Source: Nitrospira_G sp035457545
Lineage (GTDB): Bacteria; Nitrospirota; Nitrospiria; Nitrospirales; Nitrospiraceae
Reading direction: 5' to 3'
DNA: 9,183 nt
Assembly: GCA_035457545.1 (NCBI GenBank)
Contig: DATIBM010000199.1
Coordinates: 1-9,183, forward strand
The number at the start of each line of letters is the position of its first letter. The stretch's first letter is position 1. A model generated the notes under the pieces. The model was given only the letters and a program-made list of their open reading frames with translations. It did no database searches and had not been told where the DNA came from. The position numbers and the translations under genes were made by a program. This document shows positions 1 through 6,498 of this stretch, in pieces.

Positions 1-13
1 GTCACGGGGATAT

Positions 14-346
14 GTGCCGTTCCCCGCATCGAAAGTCGGACTCCTGGTCCTCTCCTCGTCCAGCCGCGTCCTGCATCTCGACGAACAGGCCTCCCAGCTC
101 CTGGGAGACCTGCATCGCCAGGAACAGCGGGCGGGCGCAACCGGACTCCCCCCCTCGGTCGAAACATTTTGTTCCGAGATCCAGGACGTTTTGTCCGACC
201 GGGAAGAGGCGGACGACTGGCGGCCGTTCGAGGTGACGCGATCCGTCGGACAGTCTCCCCAGGCGATGATGCTCCGGGCCTTTGTCTTTCCGTCCCGATC
301 CTCCGTCGCACAGACGAGAATTCTGGTCACGCTCCAGAAAGCTTAG
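14..346 (+). CDS. Small sensor-like (PAS-like) protein, possibly cut by the window edge
   Basis: The reading frame is open from the first bases and ends at TAG 344-346. A GTG at 14-16, preceded by GGGGA at 6-10, is a possible start and gives 110 residues. An earlier start outside the window cannot be excluded. The segment 'VGLLVLSSSSRVLHLDEQA' and the later 'FEVTRSVGQ ... MMLRAFVFP ... ARILVTLQ' have the alternating strand/helix pattern of a PAS-like fold. From memory, similar text occurs at the N terminus of Nitrospira LuxR-type regulators. Here the frame stops right after the last strand, and I see no helix-turn-helix in any frame before 538. It is therefore either a standalone sensor domain or a truncated regulator. 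The strand choice rests on this recognisable pattern; the competing minus-strand frame has no family features. Confidence 0.55.
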   Translation: MPFPASKVGLLVLSSSSRVLHLDEQASQLLGDLHRQEQRAGATGLPPSVETFCSEIQDVLSDREEADDWRPFEVTRSVGQSPQAMMLRAFVFPSRSSVAQTRILVTLQKA

Positions 347-361
347 CCGCATGTCACGCGT

Positions 362-387
362 CCGGCGCGGGACGCGTCCCGCGCCGG
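362..387. repeat. 26-bp perfect palindrome, possible hairpin after the first gene
   Basis: The sequence is perfectly self-complementary about the centre 374/375 (core GACGCGTC) and lies 15 bp after the stop at 346. It is GC-rich and has no T-run on either side (TCCTCC follows), so it is not a canonical intrinsic terminator. It may act as a 3'-end hairpin, a Rho-linked terminator, or a binding site for a dimeric protein. Confidence 0.6.
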
Positions 388-419
388 CATCCTCCTGACC
401 GCCGTATCGGGCAATCCGC

Positions 420-448
420 TTGACAGCCTTCTACCTGCATGTTATTCG
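420..448 (+). promoter_or_regulatory. Candidate promoter for the duplicated-domain exported protein
   Basis: A perfect TTGACA is at 420-425. After 17 nt comes TATTCG at 443-448, matching the -10 consensus at only three of six positions. The start codon is at 539, so the leader would be about 80 nt. The -35 box is strong and the -10 box weak. Confidence 0.35.
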
Positions 449-538
449 CGAACAGACAACGGACGTCGCATGCAGATCGCGTCGCCCCAGACTCCACTAG
501 ATCGCTGAACCCATTCATTCACCATCCATAGGTCTGCT

Positions 539-1582
539 ATGAACCATCGATTCCTGCTCTGTTGTGGCTCCGCTTTGCTCACGCTCGCATTCGGAATCGG
601 ATTGATCGTGTCGGCTGCCTCCGCACAGGCGTTGCCGGCAGCGGAGGACCCGGCTTCCATTCAGGAGCCGGCGCCTGACGCCCTGCCTGACCAGCCGGAA
701 GAGGCCACCGACCAAGCTTCATCGGAGACCTCGGCTATGACCGCGGTGGCGGAGGATGTCGATCCCTGGATCCAGGTCAGCGGGACCGTCTGGCGCATGA
801 AACCGGGATTTGTCTTTCTGAGAACGCCGGTGGGGCTGCTGACCTTGACCTGCCAGACCTGTCTGCGGGACCTCCGGGGCGCCCATCACGTCACCCTCTG
901 GATACACGGTTCGCACGGAGCCGTCGATATCACGGCGAAGGGACAGGACAAGCCTGTGCGCCGCTACCTATGGGGACCGCCGGTCTTTCCCTCGCCCGAT
1001 AAGAAGGAATTGCAGTTATGGACGCCGGAGGGCGAACGTGCTTTCGCAACCGGAGCCTTGGCTGCGAAGCTCGCCGCCCAGCCGGCCGGCAAGCCGGTTA
1101 CGGTCGAGGTCAACGCGGCCGGCGCGGTGGTGGGCCTGCACAATCTGCAATACGATCTGCAAATCAGCCAAGTGCCGAACCAGGCCAATCGAACAGAGAT
1201 GAAGATCAGCGGCTCGGTCGCCAAGCTGAAGGCCGGCTACACCTTTCTGCGCACGCCGGTCGGAATGCTCCCCATCAGTTCAAAGACCGGTTTGAAACAG
1301 GCCAAGGTGGGGCAGGACCTCACGCTGTGGATTCATGACACGAACATGGCCGTGGAGCTTCGGCCCAATGGGGAGGAGCAGCCCACTGTCCGGCTCCTCA
1401 CGGGGAAACTCGCCTATGCCACGCCTGAGAAGCGCGAGCTGACGCTCTGGACTCCGGAAGGCGAGCAGCAATTCCCGGCCGATCAGGCCAAGGGGACGCT
1501 TGCCGGACTCAAGGAAGGATCGCCGGTGATCGTCGAATTGAACGGCAAGGGGTCCGTCGTCGAGATCCGCAAGGGCCACTGA
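539..1582 (+). CDS. Exported protein with two tandem copies of a ~127-residue beta-rich domain
   Basis: This 347-residue protein begins with a Sec-type signal peptide: hydrophobic stretch about residues 5-27 and an A-S-A cleavage motif at 27-29. A low-complexity linker rich in Pro, Glu and Asp follows (31-76). Two homologous units then cover about 77-203 and 221-347. FLRTPVG occurs at 93-99 and 237-243, TLWIH at 119-123 and 262-266, LWTPEGE at 160-166 and 303-309, and the strand V-x-V-E-(V/L)-N at 187-192 and 330-335, a constant offset of 143-144. The first copy alone has a CxxC (C105, C108). No enzyme motif is seen. It is likely a periplasmic or surface beta-structured protein of unknown function. 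A weak AGG at 530-532 precedes the ATG. The gene ends 76 bp before the sigma-factor gene, which appears to have its own promoter. Confidence 0.85.
   Translation: MNHRFLLCCGSALLTLAFGIGLIVSAASAQALPAAEDPASIQEPAPDALPDQPEEATDQASSETSAMTAVAEDVDPWIQVSGTVWRMKPGFVFLRTPVGLLTLTCQTCLRDLRGAHHVTLWIHGSHGAVDITAKGQDKPVRRYLWGPPVFPSPDKKELQLWTPEGERAFATGALAAKLAAQPAGKPVTVEVNAAGAVVGLHNLQYDLQISQVPNQANRTEMKISGSVAKLKAGYTFLRTPVGMLPISSKTGLKQAKVGQDLTLWIHDTNMAVELRPNGEEQPTVRLLTGKLAYATPEKRELTLWTPEGEQQFPADQAKGTLAGLKEGSPVIVELNGKGSVVEIRKGH
767..1579 (+). repeat. Internal duplication in the exported protein (copies at 767-1147 and 1199-1579)
   Basis: The DNA encoding residues 77-203 and 221-347 codes for the same domain twice, joined by a 17-residue linker. 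The identity is clear at the protein level, and the DNA has drifted, so this is an old duplication rather than a recent slip. The shared anchors are FLRTPVG, TLWIH and LWTPEGE. Confidence 0.85.
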
Positions 1583-1618
1583 CGCGGCTCCCTTCATGCA
1601 GCCGGCAGTCTGTGCGGC

Positions 1619-1648
1619 TTGACAGTCGCGAAATCGGCTCTTTAGACT
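1619..1648 (+). promoter_or_regulatory. Promoter of the ECF sigma/anti-sigma pair
   Basis: A perfect TTGACA is at 1619-1624 and TAGACT at 1643-1648, spacing 18. TAGACT matches four of six -10 consensus positions and is the same hexamer as the -10 of the riboswitch promoter at 6372. Transcription would begin near 1655, only a few bases before the ATG at 1659. Confidence 0.6.
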
Positions 1649-1658
1649 CGACCCCCTC

Positions 1659-2318
1659 ATGGCCCGCCAAGCCGCGACTTCGTCTCAGACCGGCTCGCCC
1701 GAGACCCAGCAGGACGGCGATGCGCGCCTGTCGTTCGATGAACTCTATCGGGACCACGTCGATCGCATCTTCCGCTACGCCCAGCGGCTGTGCGGCGAGC
1801 CGGAGGCGGCCAAGGATCTCGTCCAGGACACGTTTCTGAACGCCTATCGCGGCTACAAGGATTTTCGCGGAGAATCCCAGGTCTCCACCTGGCTCTACAC
1901 GATTGCGTCCCGCGCCTGCCAGCGGTTGCGCCGCAAGCGCAAAGGCCAGCCCGATCACGAGTTGTCCCTGGAGGAATTCATTCCGAGCACCGATGGGGAA
2001 CTCCGCCTTCAGATCCCGGTGGAGGGCCTCACCCCCGAAGAGGCCTTGGCCAACAAGCAGCTTCGCCGCGCCTTGGACCAGGCGATCGGCCGGCTGCCTC
2101 CGAAATATCGCATGGTCCTGGTCCTGCGCGACATGGAAGGGCTCAGCGCCAAGGAAGTGGGGGCCGTGATGGGCCTCAACGAGCGGGCCGTGAAATCCCG
2201 CCTCCACCGCGCGCGGCTGTTCGTCCGGCGCGAGCTGAGCGCGCGGGGCGTCGGCGCGCCCCTGACACCGGGACATCATCACGACCACACAGAGGAGCCG
2301 GACTCGGGTATAATGTAG
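1659..2318 (+). CDS. RNA polymerase ECF sigma factor (sigma-70 family)
   Basis: The 219-residue protein shows both conserved parts of an extracytoplasmic-function sigma factor. Region 2 is at about residues 25-95: FDELYRDHVDRIFRYAQRL, then the AAKDLVQDTFL core-binding motif at 50-60, FRGESQVSTWLYTIA at 69-83, and a basic end RRKRK. Region 4 is at about 127-195: LPPKYRMVLVLRDMEGLSAKEV and the recognition helix NERAVKSRLHRAR. A 20-residue polar N-terminal extension and a His-rich tail (HHHDH at 206-210) flank these. It would direct RNA polymerase to a specific stress or envelope regulon. The next gene is a zinc-binding anti-sigma factor, the usual partner. No Shine-Dalgarno is visible before the ATG (ACCCCCTC) and the promoter sits very close, so the mRNA may be nearly leaderless. 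The stop codon is 9 bp before the next start. Confidence 0.93.
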   Translation: MARQAATSSQTGSPETQQDGDARLSFDELYRDHVDRIFRYAQRLCGEPEAAKDLVQDTFLNAYRGYKDFRGESQVSTWLYTIASRACQRLRRKRKGQPDHELSLEEFIPSTDGELRLQIPVEGLTPEEALANKQLRRALDQAIGRLPPKYRMVLVLRDMEGLSAKEVGAVMGLNERAVKSRLHRARLFVRRELSARGVGAPLTPGHHHDHTEEPDSGIM

Positions 2319-2327
2319 AGGTTTTCC

Positions 2328-2639
2328 ATGGCACAGGCACGAGCACGCAACCATTCTTCTGCTTCGCGGCGGTCCGGGCGGGCAAGCGGGTCCCGAAAAA
2401 ACAAGGCCCATTGTCTCCACATCCTGCGGCGGTTATCCGACTATCTCGACGACGAGTTGGCTCAAGACGTATGCGCCGAGATTCGACGGCATCTCGGCGC
2501 CTGTCCCAACTGCGAAACTTTCATCACCTCGTTGCGCCAGACCATTTCCCTCTGCCGCCAGGTTGCCCCGAAACCTCTGTCCGTCTCCGCAAAGGCCCAC
2601 CTCCGCCAGCAGATCATGCAGGCGGCCGGCATTCGGTAG
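2328..2639 (+). CDS. Soluble zinc-finger (ZAS/zf-HC2) anti-sigma factor
   Basis: This 103-residue protein carries the ZAS signature H-x3-C-x2-C at H55, C59, C62 (RHLGACPNC), with an upstream metal-ligand candidate C29 or H31 and the typical 'LSDYLDDEL' helix at 36-44. In this family the zinc-bound helical domain binds the partner sigma factor and holds it off RNA polymerase, sometimes responding to oxidation of the cysteines. There is no transmembrane segment, so it acts in the cytoplasm. The first 28 residues are an unusual Arg/Lys/Ser-rich extension with no acidic residue. The start is supported by AGAGG at 2317-2321, six bases before the ATG, overlapping the sigma gene's stop codon. This indicates co-transcription and probably translational coupling. 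The pairing with the upstream ECF sigma factor makes the assignment strong. Confidence 0.88.
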   Translation: MAQARARNHSSASRRSGRASGSRKNKAHCLHILRRLSDYLDDELAQDVCAEIRRHLGACPNCETFITSLRQTISLCRQVAPKPLSVSAKAHLRQQIMQAAGIR

Positions 2640-2712
2640 AGCCCCGTCCCCTCCCATTTCCTTTTTTCCGGCTCGCTGGCGTGAACCGCTCTCCACCGCC
2701 CTCCTCGGAACG

Positions 2713-2721
2713 TGTTAAGAT
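2713..2721 (+). promoter_or_regulatory. Candidate extended -10 promoter for the cupredoxin operon
   Basis: TGTTAAGAT (TGn followed by TAAGAT) is an extended -10 element without a recognisable -35 box. A start near 2728 would make the ATG at 2731 leaderless. Confidence 0.35.
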
Positions 2722-2730
2722 GATAGGCGG

Positions 2731-3189
2731 ATGTGTTCCTTCCACCGTCCAGTCGCCCGGGCACACATGATCCTCATCGCTACGGGATGGAGCGTCGTCG
2801 TTCTAGCAGGGGCCGGCTTTATAGGAATGCCCCTGAACGTGTCCGCCTCCGTCGACCAGACCCCCGTGGTGATTACGATCAAGGCTCGTCAATTTCATCC
2901 TCAGCTCGTCACGCTGAAAGTCGGGCAGCCGGCCACGCTCGTGTTCGAAAATCTCGACACGGAACTCCATTCGTTCGTCCCGAAAGATCTCCTGCGCGGC
3001 GTGAACCTGAATGTGGGCGGCAACGGCGCCCCAGAGTTCGGGGAGGAAGGCTTTAAACGGGTGATCATCCCGCCGGAAGGCCGGGCGGAGATTCGCTTCA
3101 CGCCCCTGCATCCCGGCGAGTTCGGCTATATCTGCGACATGCCGGGGCATCAGATGCGTGCGCAGATTGTCGTGGAGCAGGAACCATGA
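2731..3189 (+). CDS. Exported cupredoxin-like (type I copper) protein
   Basis: The 152-residue protein has an N-terminal hydrophobic segment (about 14-32) and a single cupredoxin domain (about 46-149). Candidate copper ligands are H80 (LDTELHSF), C135 and H140 in Y-I-C-D-M-P-G-H, with M142 or M137 as axial ligand. This matches the C-x4-H motif of plastocyanin/azurin-type proteins, which carry single electrons in the periplasm. The start is uncertain. ATG 2731 gives a basic N-region (R6, R9) before the hydrophobic core but has no properly spaced Shine-Dalgarno. ATG 2767 has a weak GGG at 2759-2761 but would give a signal peptide with no positive charge, so I prefer 2731. The stop overlaps the next start (ATGA). 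The cytochrome c two genes on suggests a redox role. Confidence 0.85.
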   Translation: MCSFHRPVARAHMILIATGWSVVVLAGAGFIGMPLNVSASVDQTPVVITIKARQFHPQLVTLKVGQPATLVFENLDTELHSFVPKDLLRGVNLNVGGNGAPEFGEEGFKRVIIPPEGRAEIRFTPLHPGEFGYICDMPGHQMRAQIVVEQEP

Positions 3190-3707
3190 ACAATGACGTC
3201 CCCTCTCAGCCGGAACGGGTATTGTGGGAAGGCCATACGTCGTGGATGGACCAGGCGATCCTGTTCATCTTCATAGCCGCCGCGGCTGTCCGGACCGCCG
3301 TCGCCCTCCAAGCTCAACAGTGGGACACGGCCGCGCTGTATTGCTCGGCCGTCGCGTTGTTTCTCGGCATTGCCGCCTGGTTTCACTACGCGCATTACTA
3401 TCGCATCACTTCATCCCGTATCCTCGTTCTGTTCGGCCCCTTCGCCCACTTCGGATTGAACCGGCGGCTCGTGAAGGAATTCCACCTGAAGGACGTGACC
3501 GACATTTACGTCCGGTACGAGCTGCTCAACCGCTGGTTCGATCTCGGCAAGCTCGAAATCACCAATAGCCTCACCGAGGACTATCTGGTGATCCGCGGCG
3601 TCCCGAACCCGGAGGACCTCAAAACGAAGCTCGATCGGTGGGTGCGCGCGCAACGCAACCTATGGGGTCCGGTGCCAGCCCAGGGTACACCCGACCATGC
3701 TCAGTAA
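3186..3707 (+). CDS. Membrane protein with bacterial PH-like domain (bPH_2/DUF304 type)
   Basis: The 173-residue protein has two predicted transmembrane helices (about 23-41 and 48-66). They are followed by a PH-like beta domain starting at YYRITSSRILVLFGPF (71-86) and continuing through 'KEFHLKDVTDIYVRYELLNRWFDLGKLEITNS' to a C-terminal helix 'EDLKTKLDRWVRAQR'. This is the arrangement of YdbS/YdbT-like bPH_2 proteins, whose molecular role is poorly defined. AGGA at 3180-3183 precedes the ATG, which overlaps the cupredoxin stop by 4 bp. The gene ends 11 bp inside the following cytochrome gene, so the three are almost certainly translated from one mRNA. No catalytic motif is visible. Confidence 0.82.
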   Translation: MNNDVPSQPERVLWEGHTSWMDQAILFIFIAAAAVRTAVALQAQQWDTAALYCSAVALFLGIAAWFHYAHYYRITSSRILVLFGPFAHFGLNRRLVKEFHLKDVTDIYVRYELLNRWFDLGKLEITNSLTEDYLVIRGVPNPEDLKTKLDRWVRAQRNLWGPVPAQGTPDHAQ

Positions 3708-4134
3708 CGACAGGGTCCCGGGCGGACCGACCTTCATCATCATCATCGTCCTCCTCGCCAGCCTGCCCGGCCTGGTTCTGCTGAGCAGAACGCCCGATTC
3801 CGTTTCGGCTCCGCTCGGCTCTCCGGATCGAGGCCGCGCCATCTACCTCAAGCACTGTCTGTCCTGCCACGGACTCACCGGAAACGGCGACGGAGTCGAG
3901 GCGCCCTACCTCTCGCCCCGCCCCGCGAGCCTGATTTCCGCCGGCACCTCGGCCAAGTCCGACAAGGAACTGCTCCAGATCATCGACCAGGGCAAGCCGC
4001 ATACAGCAATGCGCGCCTGGAACGGCCTGCTGACGGAGGAAGAACAGCGCGATGTCTTGGCCTATATCCGATCCCTGATCCAGTTCCGCCCCCCCTCCCC
4101 CGACCGACCGCCTCCGGCCGAGCCCGGTCGCTGA
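3697..4134 (+). CDS. Monohaem cytochrome c, membrane-anchored or exported
   Basis: The 145-residue protein has a hydrophobic N-terminal segment (about 12-30) that is either an uncleaved anchor or a signal peptide. A class I cytochrome c domain follows (about 44-130). The haem-binding motif is C54-L-S-C57-H58 and the likely axial methionine is M105 in 'HTAMRAW'. The final helix 'LTEEEQRDVLAYIRSL' is typical of the fold. A Pro-rich tail (131-145) follows. It would carry electrons on the periplasmic side, plausibly exchanging with the cupredoxin encoded two genes upstream. Its start lies 11 bp inside the bPH gene, the tightest overlap in the window. Confidence 0.9.
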   Translation: MLSNDRVPGGPTFIIIIVLLASLPGLVLLSRTPDSVSAPLGSPDRGRAIYLKHCLSCHGLTGNGDGVEAPYLSPRPASLISAGTSAKSDKELLQIIDQGKPHTAMRAWNGLLTEEEQRDVLAYIRSLIQFRPPSPDRPPPAEPGR

Positions 4135-4175
4135 TCACGGTATCCGCCCCCTTCCACGTGCGAGGGGTCGCATGC

Positions 4176-4181
4176 TAGAGT
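4176..4181 (+). promoter_or_regulatory. Possible -10 box before the 585-residue secreted protein
   Basis: CTAGAGT at 4175-4181 resembles the TAGACT -10 boxes elsewhere in the window. No convincing -35 box lies 16-18 bp upstream. The start codon follows at 4236 with AGGT at 4227-4230. Confidence 0.25.
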
Positions 4182-4235
4182 GTCTACTTTGGCGTCAGCA
4201 TCCCTGTCATTTCCTGGGCATTTCATAGGTGCATC

Positions 4236-5993
4236 ATGATTTACAGACCCGACGTTGTTCATGATGGTGTATTTCGCGGCTTCCGGTTTCTGACAGCGAT
4301 TCTGCTGGGCCTGACGATGATGGGTACGGCCGCGAGCCCGGCCTGGTCCGCCCCTGCAAGCCAGATGAAGGCCCGCAAACCTCCGGCCCCCTCGGCGGCC
4401 GGCAAGGCCGCGATGGACTACGCCCTCGCCATTTCATCCGGGGATCAGACGAAATTCGGCCAACTCGACTTTGCCTGCCAATACCGCATGGTCGAACAGC
4501 GGGGGACGTTGAAAAACTTCCCTCCGGCACCCGACGGGATCTATGCCGACTGTTGGAACCGCCTCAAGGAGGCCATCGCGCCGGCGATTTGGAAGACCGA
4601 TGAAGGCATGGATACCATCTGGCCCGGTCCAGGACGGCTGGTCTTCTTTACCGAACCGCTCGAATCCTATCAGGCCGCCGCGGCCGTGATGGACCTGCTC
4701 GGCCAATCGCCGCCCGGCACCGGTCTCACGCTGTCGATCGAGCGGCAGCAGACGATCCCGAACGCGTCGTTTCCAGCCGGGAAGACCCGCAAGGTGGCCG
4801 GCGTCCAGACCTCCCTCGTTCAACTGCGCGTGGCGTACAAGGATATGCTCACCTCGCCGGTGACCTTCGCCAAGGGGGCCTATCGGTTCCGATCGACGAT
4901 CCATCGCCCCCGTGTCCCCGTCAAATCCGTGGCCGTGCAGTTCGTGGTGATGACGGGGCTCAAGCGCCTGGGCTATCCAAGCGACGCCGCGGTCCTCAGC
5001 GTACCCGTGTCCGTGCTGTCGGACGCGGGCGACCTTCCGCAGACCGGCGAGCTTCCGACCGAGGCGATCCCCTTCTCGACCGAGACCAGCCACGTGTTGG
5101 CGGATTCGGCCACCATCTGGCAGCCGTCCGACGGCTCCGGCCTGTTGATCGCCGCCGTAGCCAGGTCGCGGCATTTCCCGGATTTGCGGGATCGGATTGC
5201 GCTCCTGAATCGCGTCCTACTGATCGACGACGAACAACCGGAAGCGCTCACCGCAATGACGAACGATCTTTACGGCCGGGTCTTGGCCACGGGCGATGCC
5301 GTGCCCTCCGTGCCGTTCAAGGATGCCATGCTCGCGAAACGGGTGAGCGAGCTGTCCTGGAACTGGTATGCGCAAAACTTCCGTCTGGACCTGTCCAACA
5401 ACATGGAAATGGGCGGCCTTGCGGAGCCGACCGCCGGGGATTTTCTCTACCGCATGATTCCTGCGATGGAGACCCTCTCCAAAGTCCGGCCCAAGGACTT
5501 GGATAATCGCCTTCACCTCGGGATCGCCTACCGCTGGAACAACGACCAACTGCGCGCCATCCAGACGCATGAAGCGCTGGTGAACGACCTGGCTCAAGCC
5601 CGCCCCGGCCAGCGCGCGCGCGCGCTGATCGAGCTGGCCTGGTCGCGCATCCACAAGGTCTCATGGAACCGGCATTTGAACGATCCCGACATCAACCAGG
5701 CCTACCGCGAGGCCGAGGAGGCGTTCCGGCTCACCGACGATCCGCTGGACAAGTTCACCGCCGCCTATACGATGGCCTACAGCCAGCTCTATATGGCGGA
5801 ACGCGACCCCAAACTGATGTTGGCGAACCTCACCCAGGCCAAGCAGTTCTTTGAGCTCACGCCCGGCGCCACGACCGAAGTCTGGAGTTATCTGCTGAAC
5901 CGCGACAGCCTCAAGGCCCTGCTCGACGCGGACCCGACCTTCCAGCCCCTGCTGACCGCCATGGAGGCGAAACCAAAGCCCAAAAAAGACTGA
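4236..5993 (+). CDS. Secreted protein with C-terminal TPR-like helical repeats, function unknown
   Basis: The 585-residue protein starts with a long N-region and a hydrophobic signal segment (about 18-38, possible cleavage after A-W-S-A at 36-39). A Lys/Pro/Ala-rich linker follows. Residues 55-300 are a mixed domain I do not recognise, containing two cysteines (C81, C106) that could form a disulphide. From about 310 the chain is mainly helical. 'LRDRIALLNRVLLIDDEQPEALTAMTNDLYGRVL' (317-350) and the segment 423-545 ('LDNRLHLGIAYRWNND...', 'ARALIELAWSRIH', 'AYREAEEAF', 'FTAAYTMAYSQLYMAER') look like degenerate TPR units, usual in protein-protein scaffolds. A charged tail (KPKPKKD) ends it. It stands alone, with 101 bp before it and a gap after it. 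AGGT at 4227-4230, five bases before ATG, supports the start. Confidence 0.8.
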   Translation: MIYRPDVVHDGVFRGFRFLTAILLGLTMMGTAASPAWSAPASQMKARKPPAPSAAGKAAMDYALAISSGDQTKFGQLDFACQYRMVEQRGTLKNFPPAPDGIYADCWNRLKEAIAPAIWKTDEGMDTIWPGPGRLVFFTEPLESYQAAAAVMDLLGQSPPGTGLTLSIERQQTIPNASFPAGKTRKVAGVQTSLVQLRVAYKDMLTSPVTFAKGAYRFRSTIHRPRVPVKSVAVQFVVMTGLKRLGYPSDAAVLSVPVSVLSDAGDLPQTGELPTEAIPFSTETSHVLADSATIWQPSDGSGLLIAAVARSRHFPDLRDRIALLNRVLLIDDEQPEALTAMTNDLYGRVLATGDAVPSVPFKDAMLAKRVSELSWNWYAQNFRLDLSNNMEMGGLAEPTAGDFLYRMIPAMETLSKVRPKDLDNRLHLGIAYRWNNDQLRAIQTHEALVNDLAQARPGQRARALIELAWSRIHKVSWNRHLNDPDINQAYREAEEAFRLTDDPLDKFTAAYTMAYSQLYMAERDPKLMLANLTQAKQFFELTPGATTEVWSYLLNRDSLKALLDADPTFQPLLTAMEAKPKPKKD

Positions 5994-6348
5994 CGGCCGC
6001 GCAAGCCAACGACGAGGATCGAGAATGTTGCCAACCAGCGGCTATGCGGCCAAAAGTCCGACTTCTCCGCTGGAACCATTCTATTCGCCAGACGATCCGT
6101 TGGGTCTCACGACGTGCTGATCCGCATCCGCTGCTGCGGGCCTGTCATTTCGTCATCGATTTTGGAATCTCTGAGATAAGACAACCGGCTTCAGACGCCA
6201 CACTCCTTCTCCGTCTCTCTCGTGTCCCACAATCAACGGTCCGACAGCCGTTCACCTTTGTCGCTGTCCCAAACCTCAAGCCCTTCCACCCCCGATTACG
6301 GTTTCATCAAAGCGCGGCCGGTCTGGCATTCCGCTTCCGCCCCAAGTG
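5994..6348. other. Intergenic stretch without a recognisable gene
   Basis: The region is visibly less GC-rich than its neighbours. The one sizeable frame (6044-6352, plus strand, 102 codons) has no ribosome-binding site, no family resemblance, and runs into the riboswitch promoter. A 7-bp inverted repeat (CCAGCGG near 6035 and CCGCTGG near 6067) is too weak to call a terminator. I see no RNA gene or mobile-element ends. Confidence 0.5.
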
Positions 6349-6377
6349 TTGACGGGCGCGCCGCTCGCCGCTAGACT
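6349..6377 (+). promoter_or_regulatory. Promoter of the fluoride-riboswitch transcription unit
   Basis: TTGACG at 6349-6354 (five of six) and TAGACT at 6372-6377 (four of six) are spaced by exactly 17 bp. Transcription should start near 6384, about 15 nt before the riboswitch P1 helix. Confidence 0.75.
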
Positions 6378-6397
6378 GAGGGCACATTCGCTCGTAC

Positions 6398-6460
6398 AGG
6401 TGATGGAGTTCACCGGAACCGTCTTCGGTCCGTCGGGATCGGGGACTGATAACTCCTACC
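6398..6460 (+). promoter_or_regulatory. Fluoride riboswitch aptamer (crcB motif)
   Basis: All structural parts of the fluoride aptamer are visible. P1 is GGTG 6399-6402 with CACC 6411-6414. The P1 loop contains GATG and GAGTT. The pseudoknot pairs GAGTT 6406-6410 with AACTC 6451-6455. P3 is an 11-bp helix, 6421-6431 with 6436-6446, closed by the loop GTCG. The conserved joining segment CTGAT is at 6446-6450 and the closing CTCCTAC at 6453-6459. This parallels the Thermotoga petrophila fluoride riboswitch, where GAUGAGGCC pairs with UGAUGGCCU. The class binds Mg2+-coordinated fluoride and normally switches on fluoride exporters or fluoride-sensitive enzymes. Position in the leader, a promoter upstream and a terminator downstream fit a transcriptional switch. 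Confidence 0.93.
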
Positions 6461-6498
6461 GCTCGGTAGGAGGTGTGTCTCGGCGATCAACTCCTACC
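6453..6498 (+). promoter_or_regulatory. Expression-platform switch helices of the fluoride riboswitch
   Basis: CTCCTACC at 6453-6460 can pair with GGTAGGAG at 6465-6472 in an 8-bp hairpin with loop GCTC. The same CTCCTACC recurs at 6491-6498 in the 5' arm of the terminator, so GGTAGGAG 6465-6472 could instead pair with that copy as an antiterminator. The first copy shares bases 6453-6455 with the fluoride-dependent pseudoknot. Fluoride binding should therefore free 6465-6472 to block the terminator (an ON switch). The mechanism is inferred from pairing alone. Confidence 0.75.

Noticed and set aside
2309..2314. Perfect TATAAT as a promoter for the anti-sigma gene
   Set aside because: It lies inside the last codons of the sigma gene, no -35-like hexamer is found 16-18 bp upstream, and the short spacing suggests one mRNA.
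1509..2420. 303-codon minus-strand ORF opposite the sigma factor
   Set aside because: It is a shadow of the GC-rich ECF sigma gene, whose conserved region 2 and region 4 motifs are on the plus strand.
4148..4165. Weak inverted repeat after the cytochrome gene as a terminator
   Set aside because: Only about five pairs around a ten-base loop and no T-run.
6044..6352. 102-codon plus-strand ORF in the gap before the riboswitch
   Set aside because: No ribosome-binding site, Arg-rich out-of-frame-like composition, no recognisable motif, and its end overlaps the -35 box of the riboswitch promoter.
6468..6474. AGGAGGT as a strong Shine-Dalgarno for a gene
   Set aside because: No start codon lies at a usable distance (GTG 6475 is adjacent), and the bases belong to the riboswitch switching hairpin.
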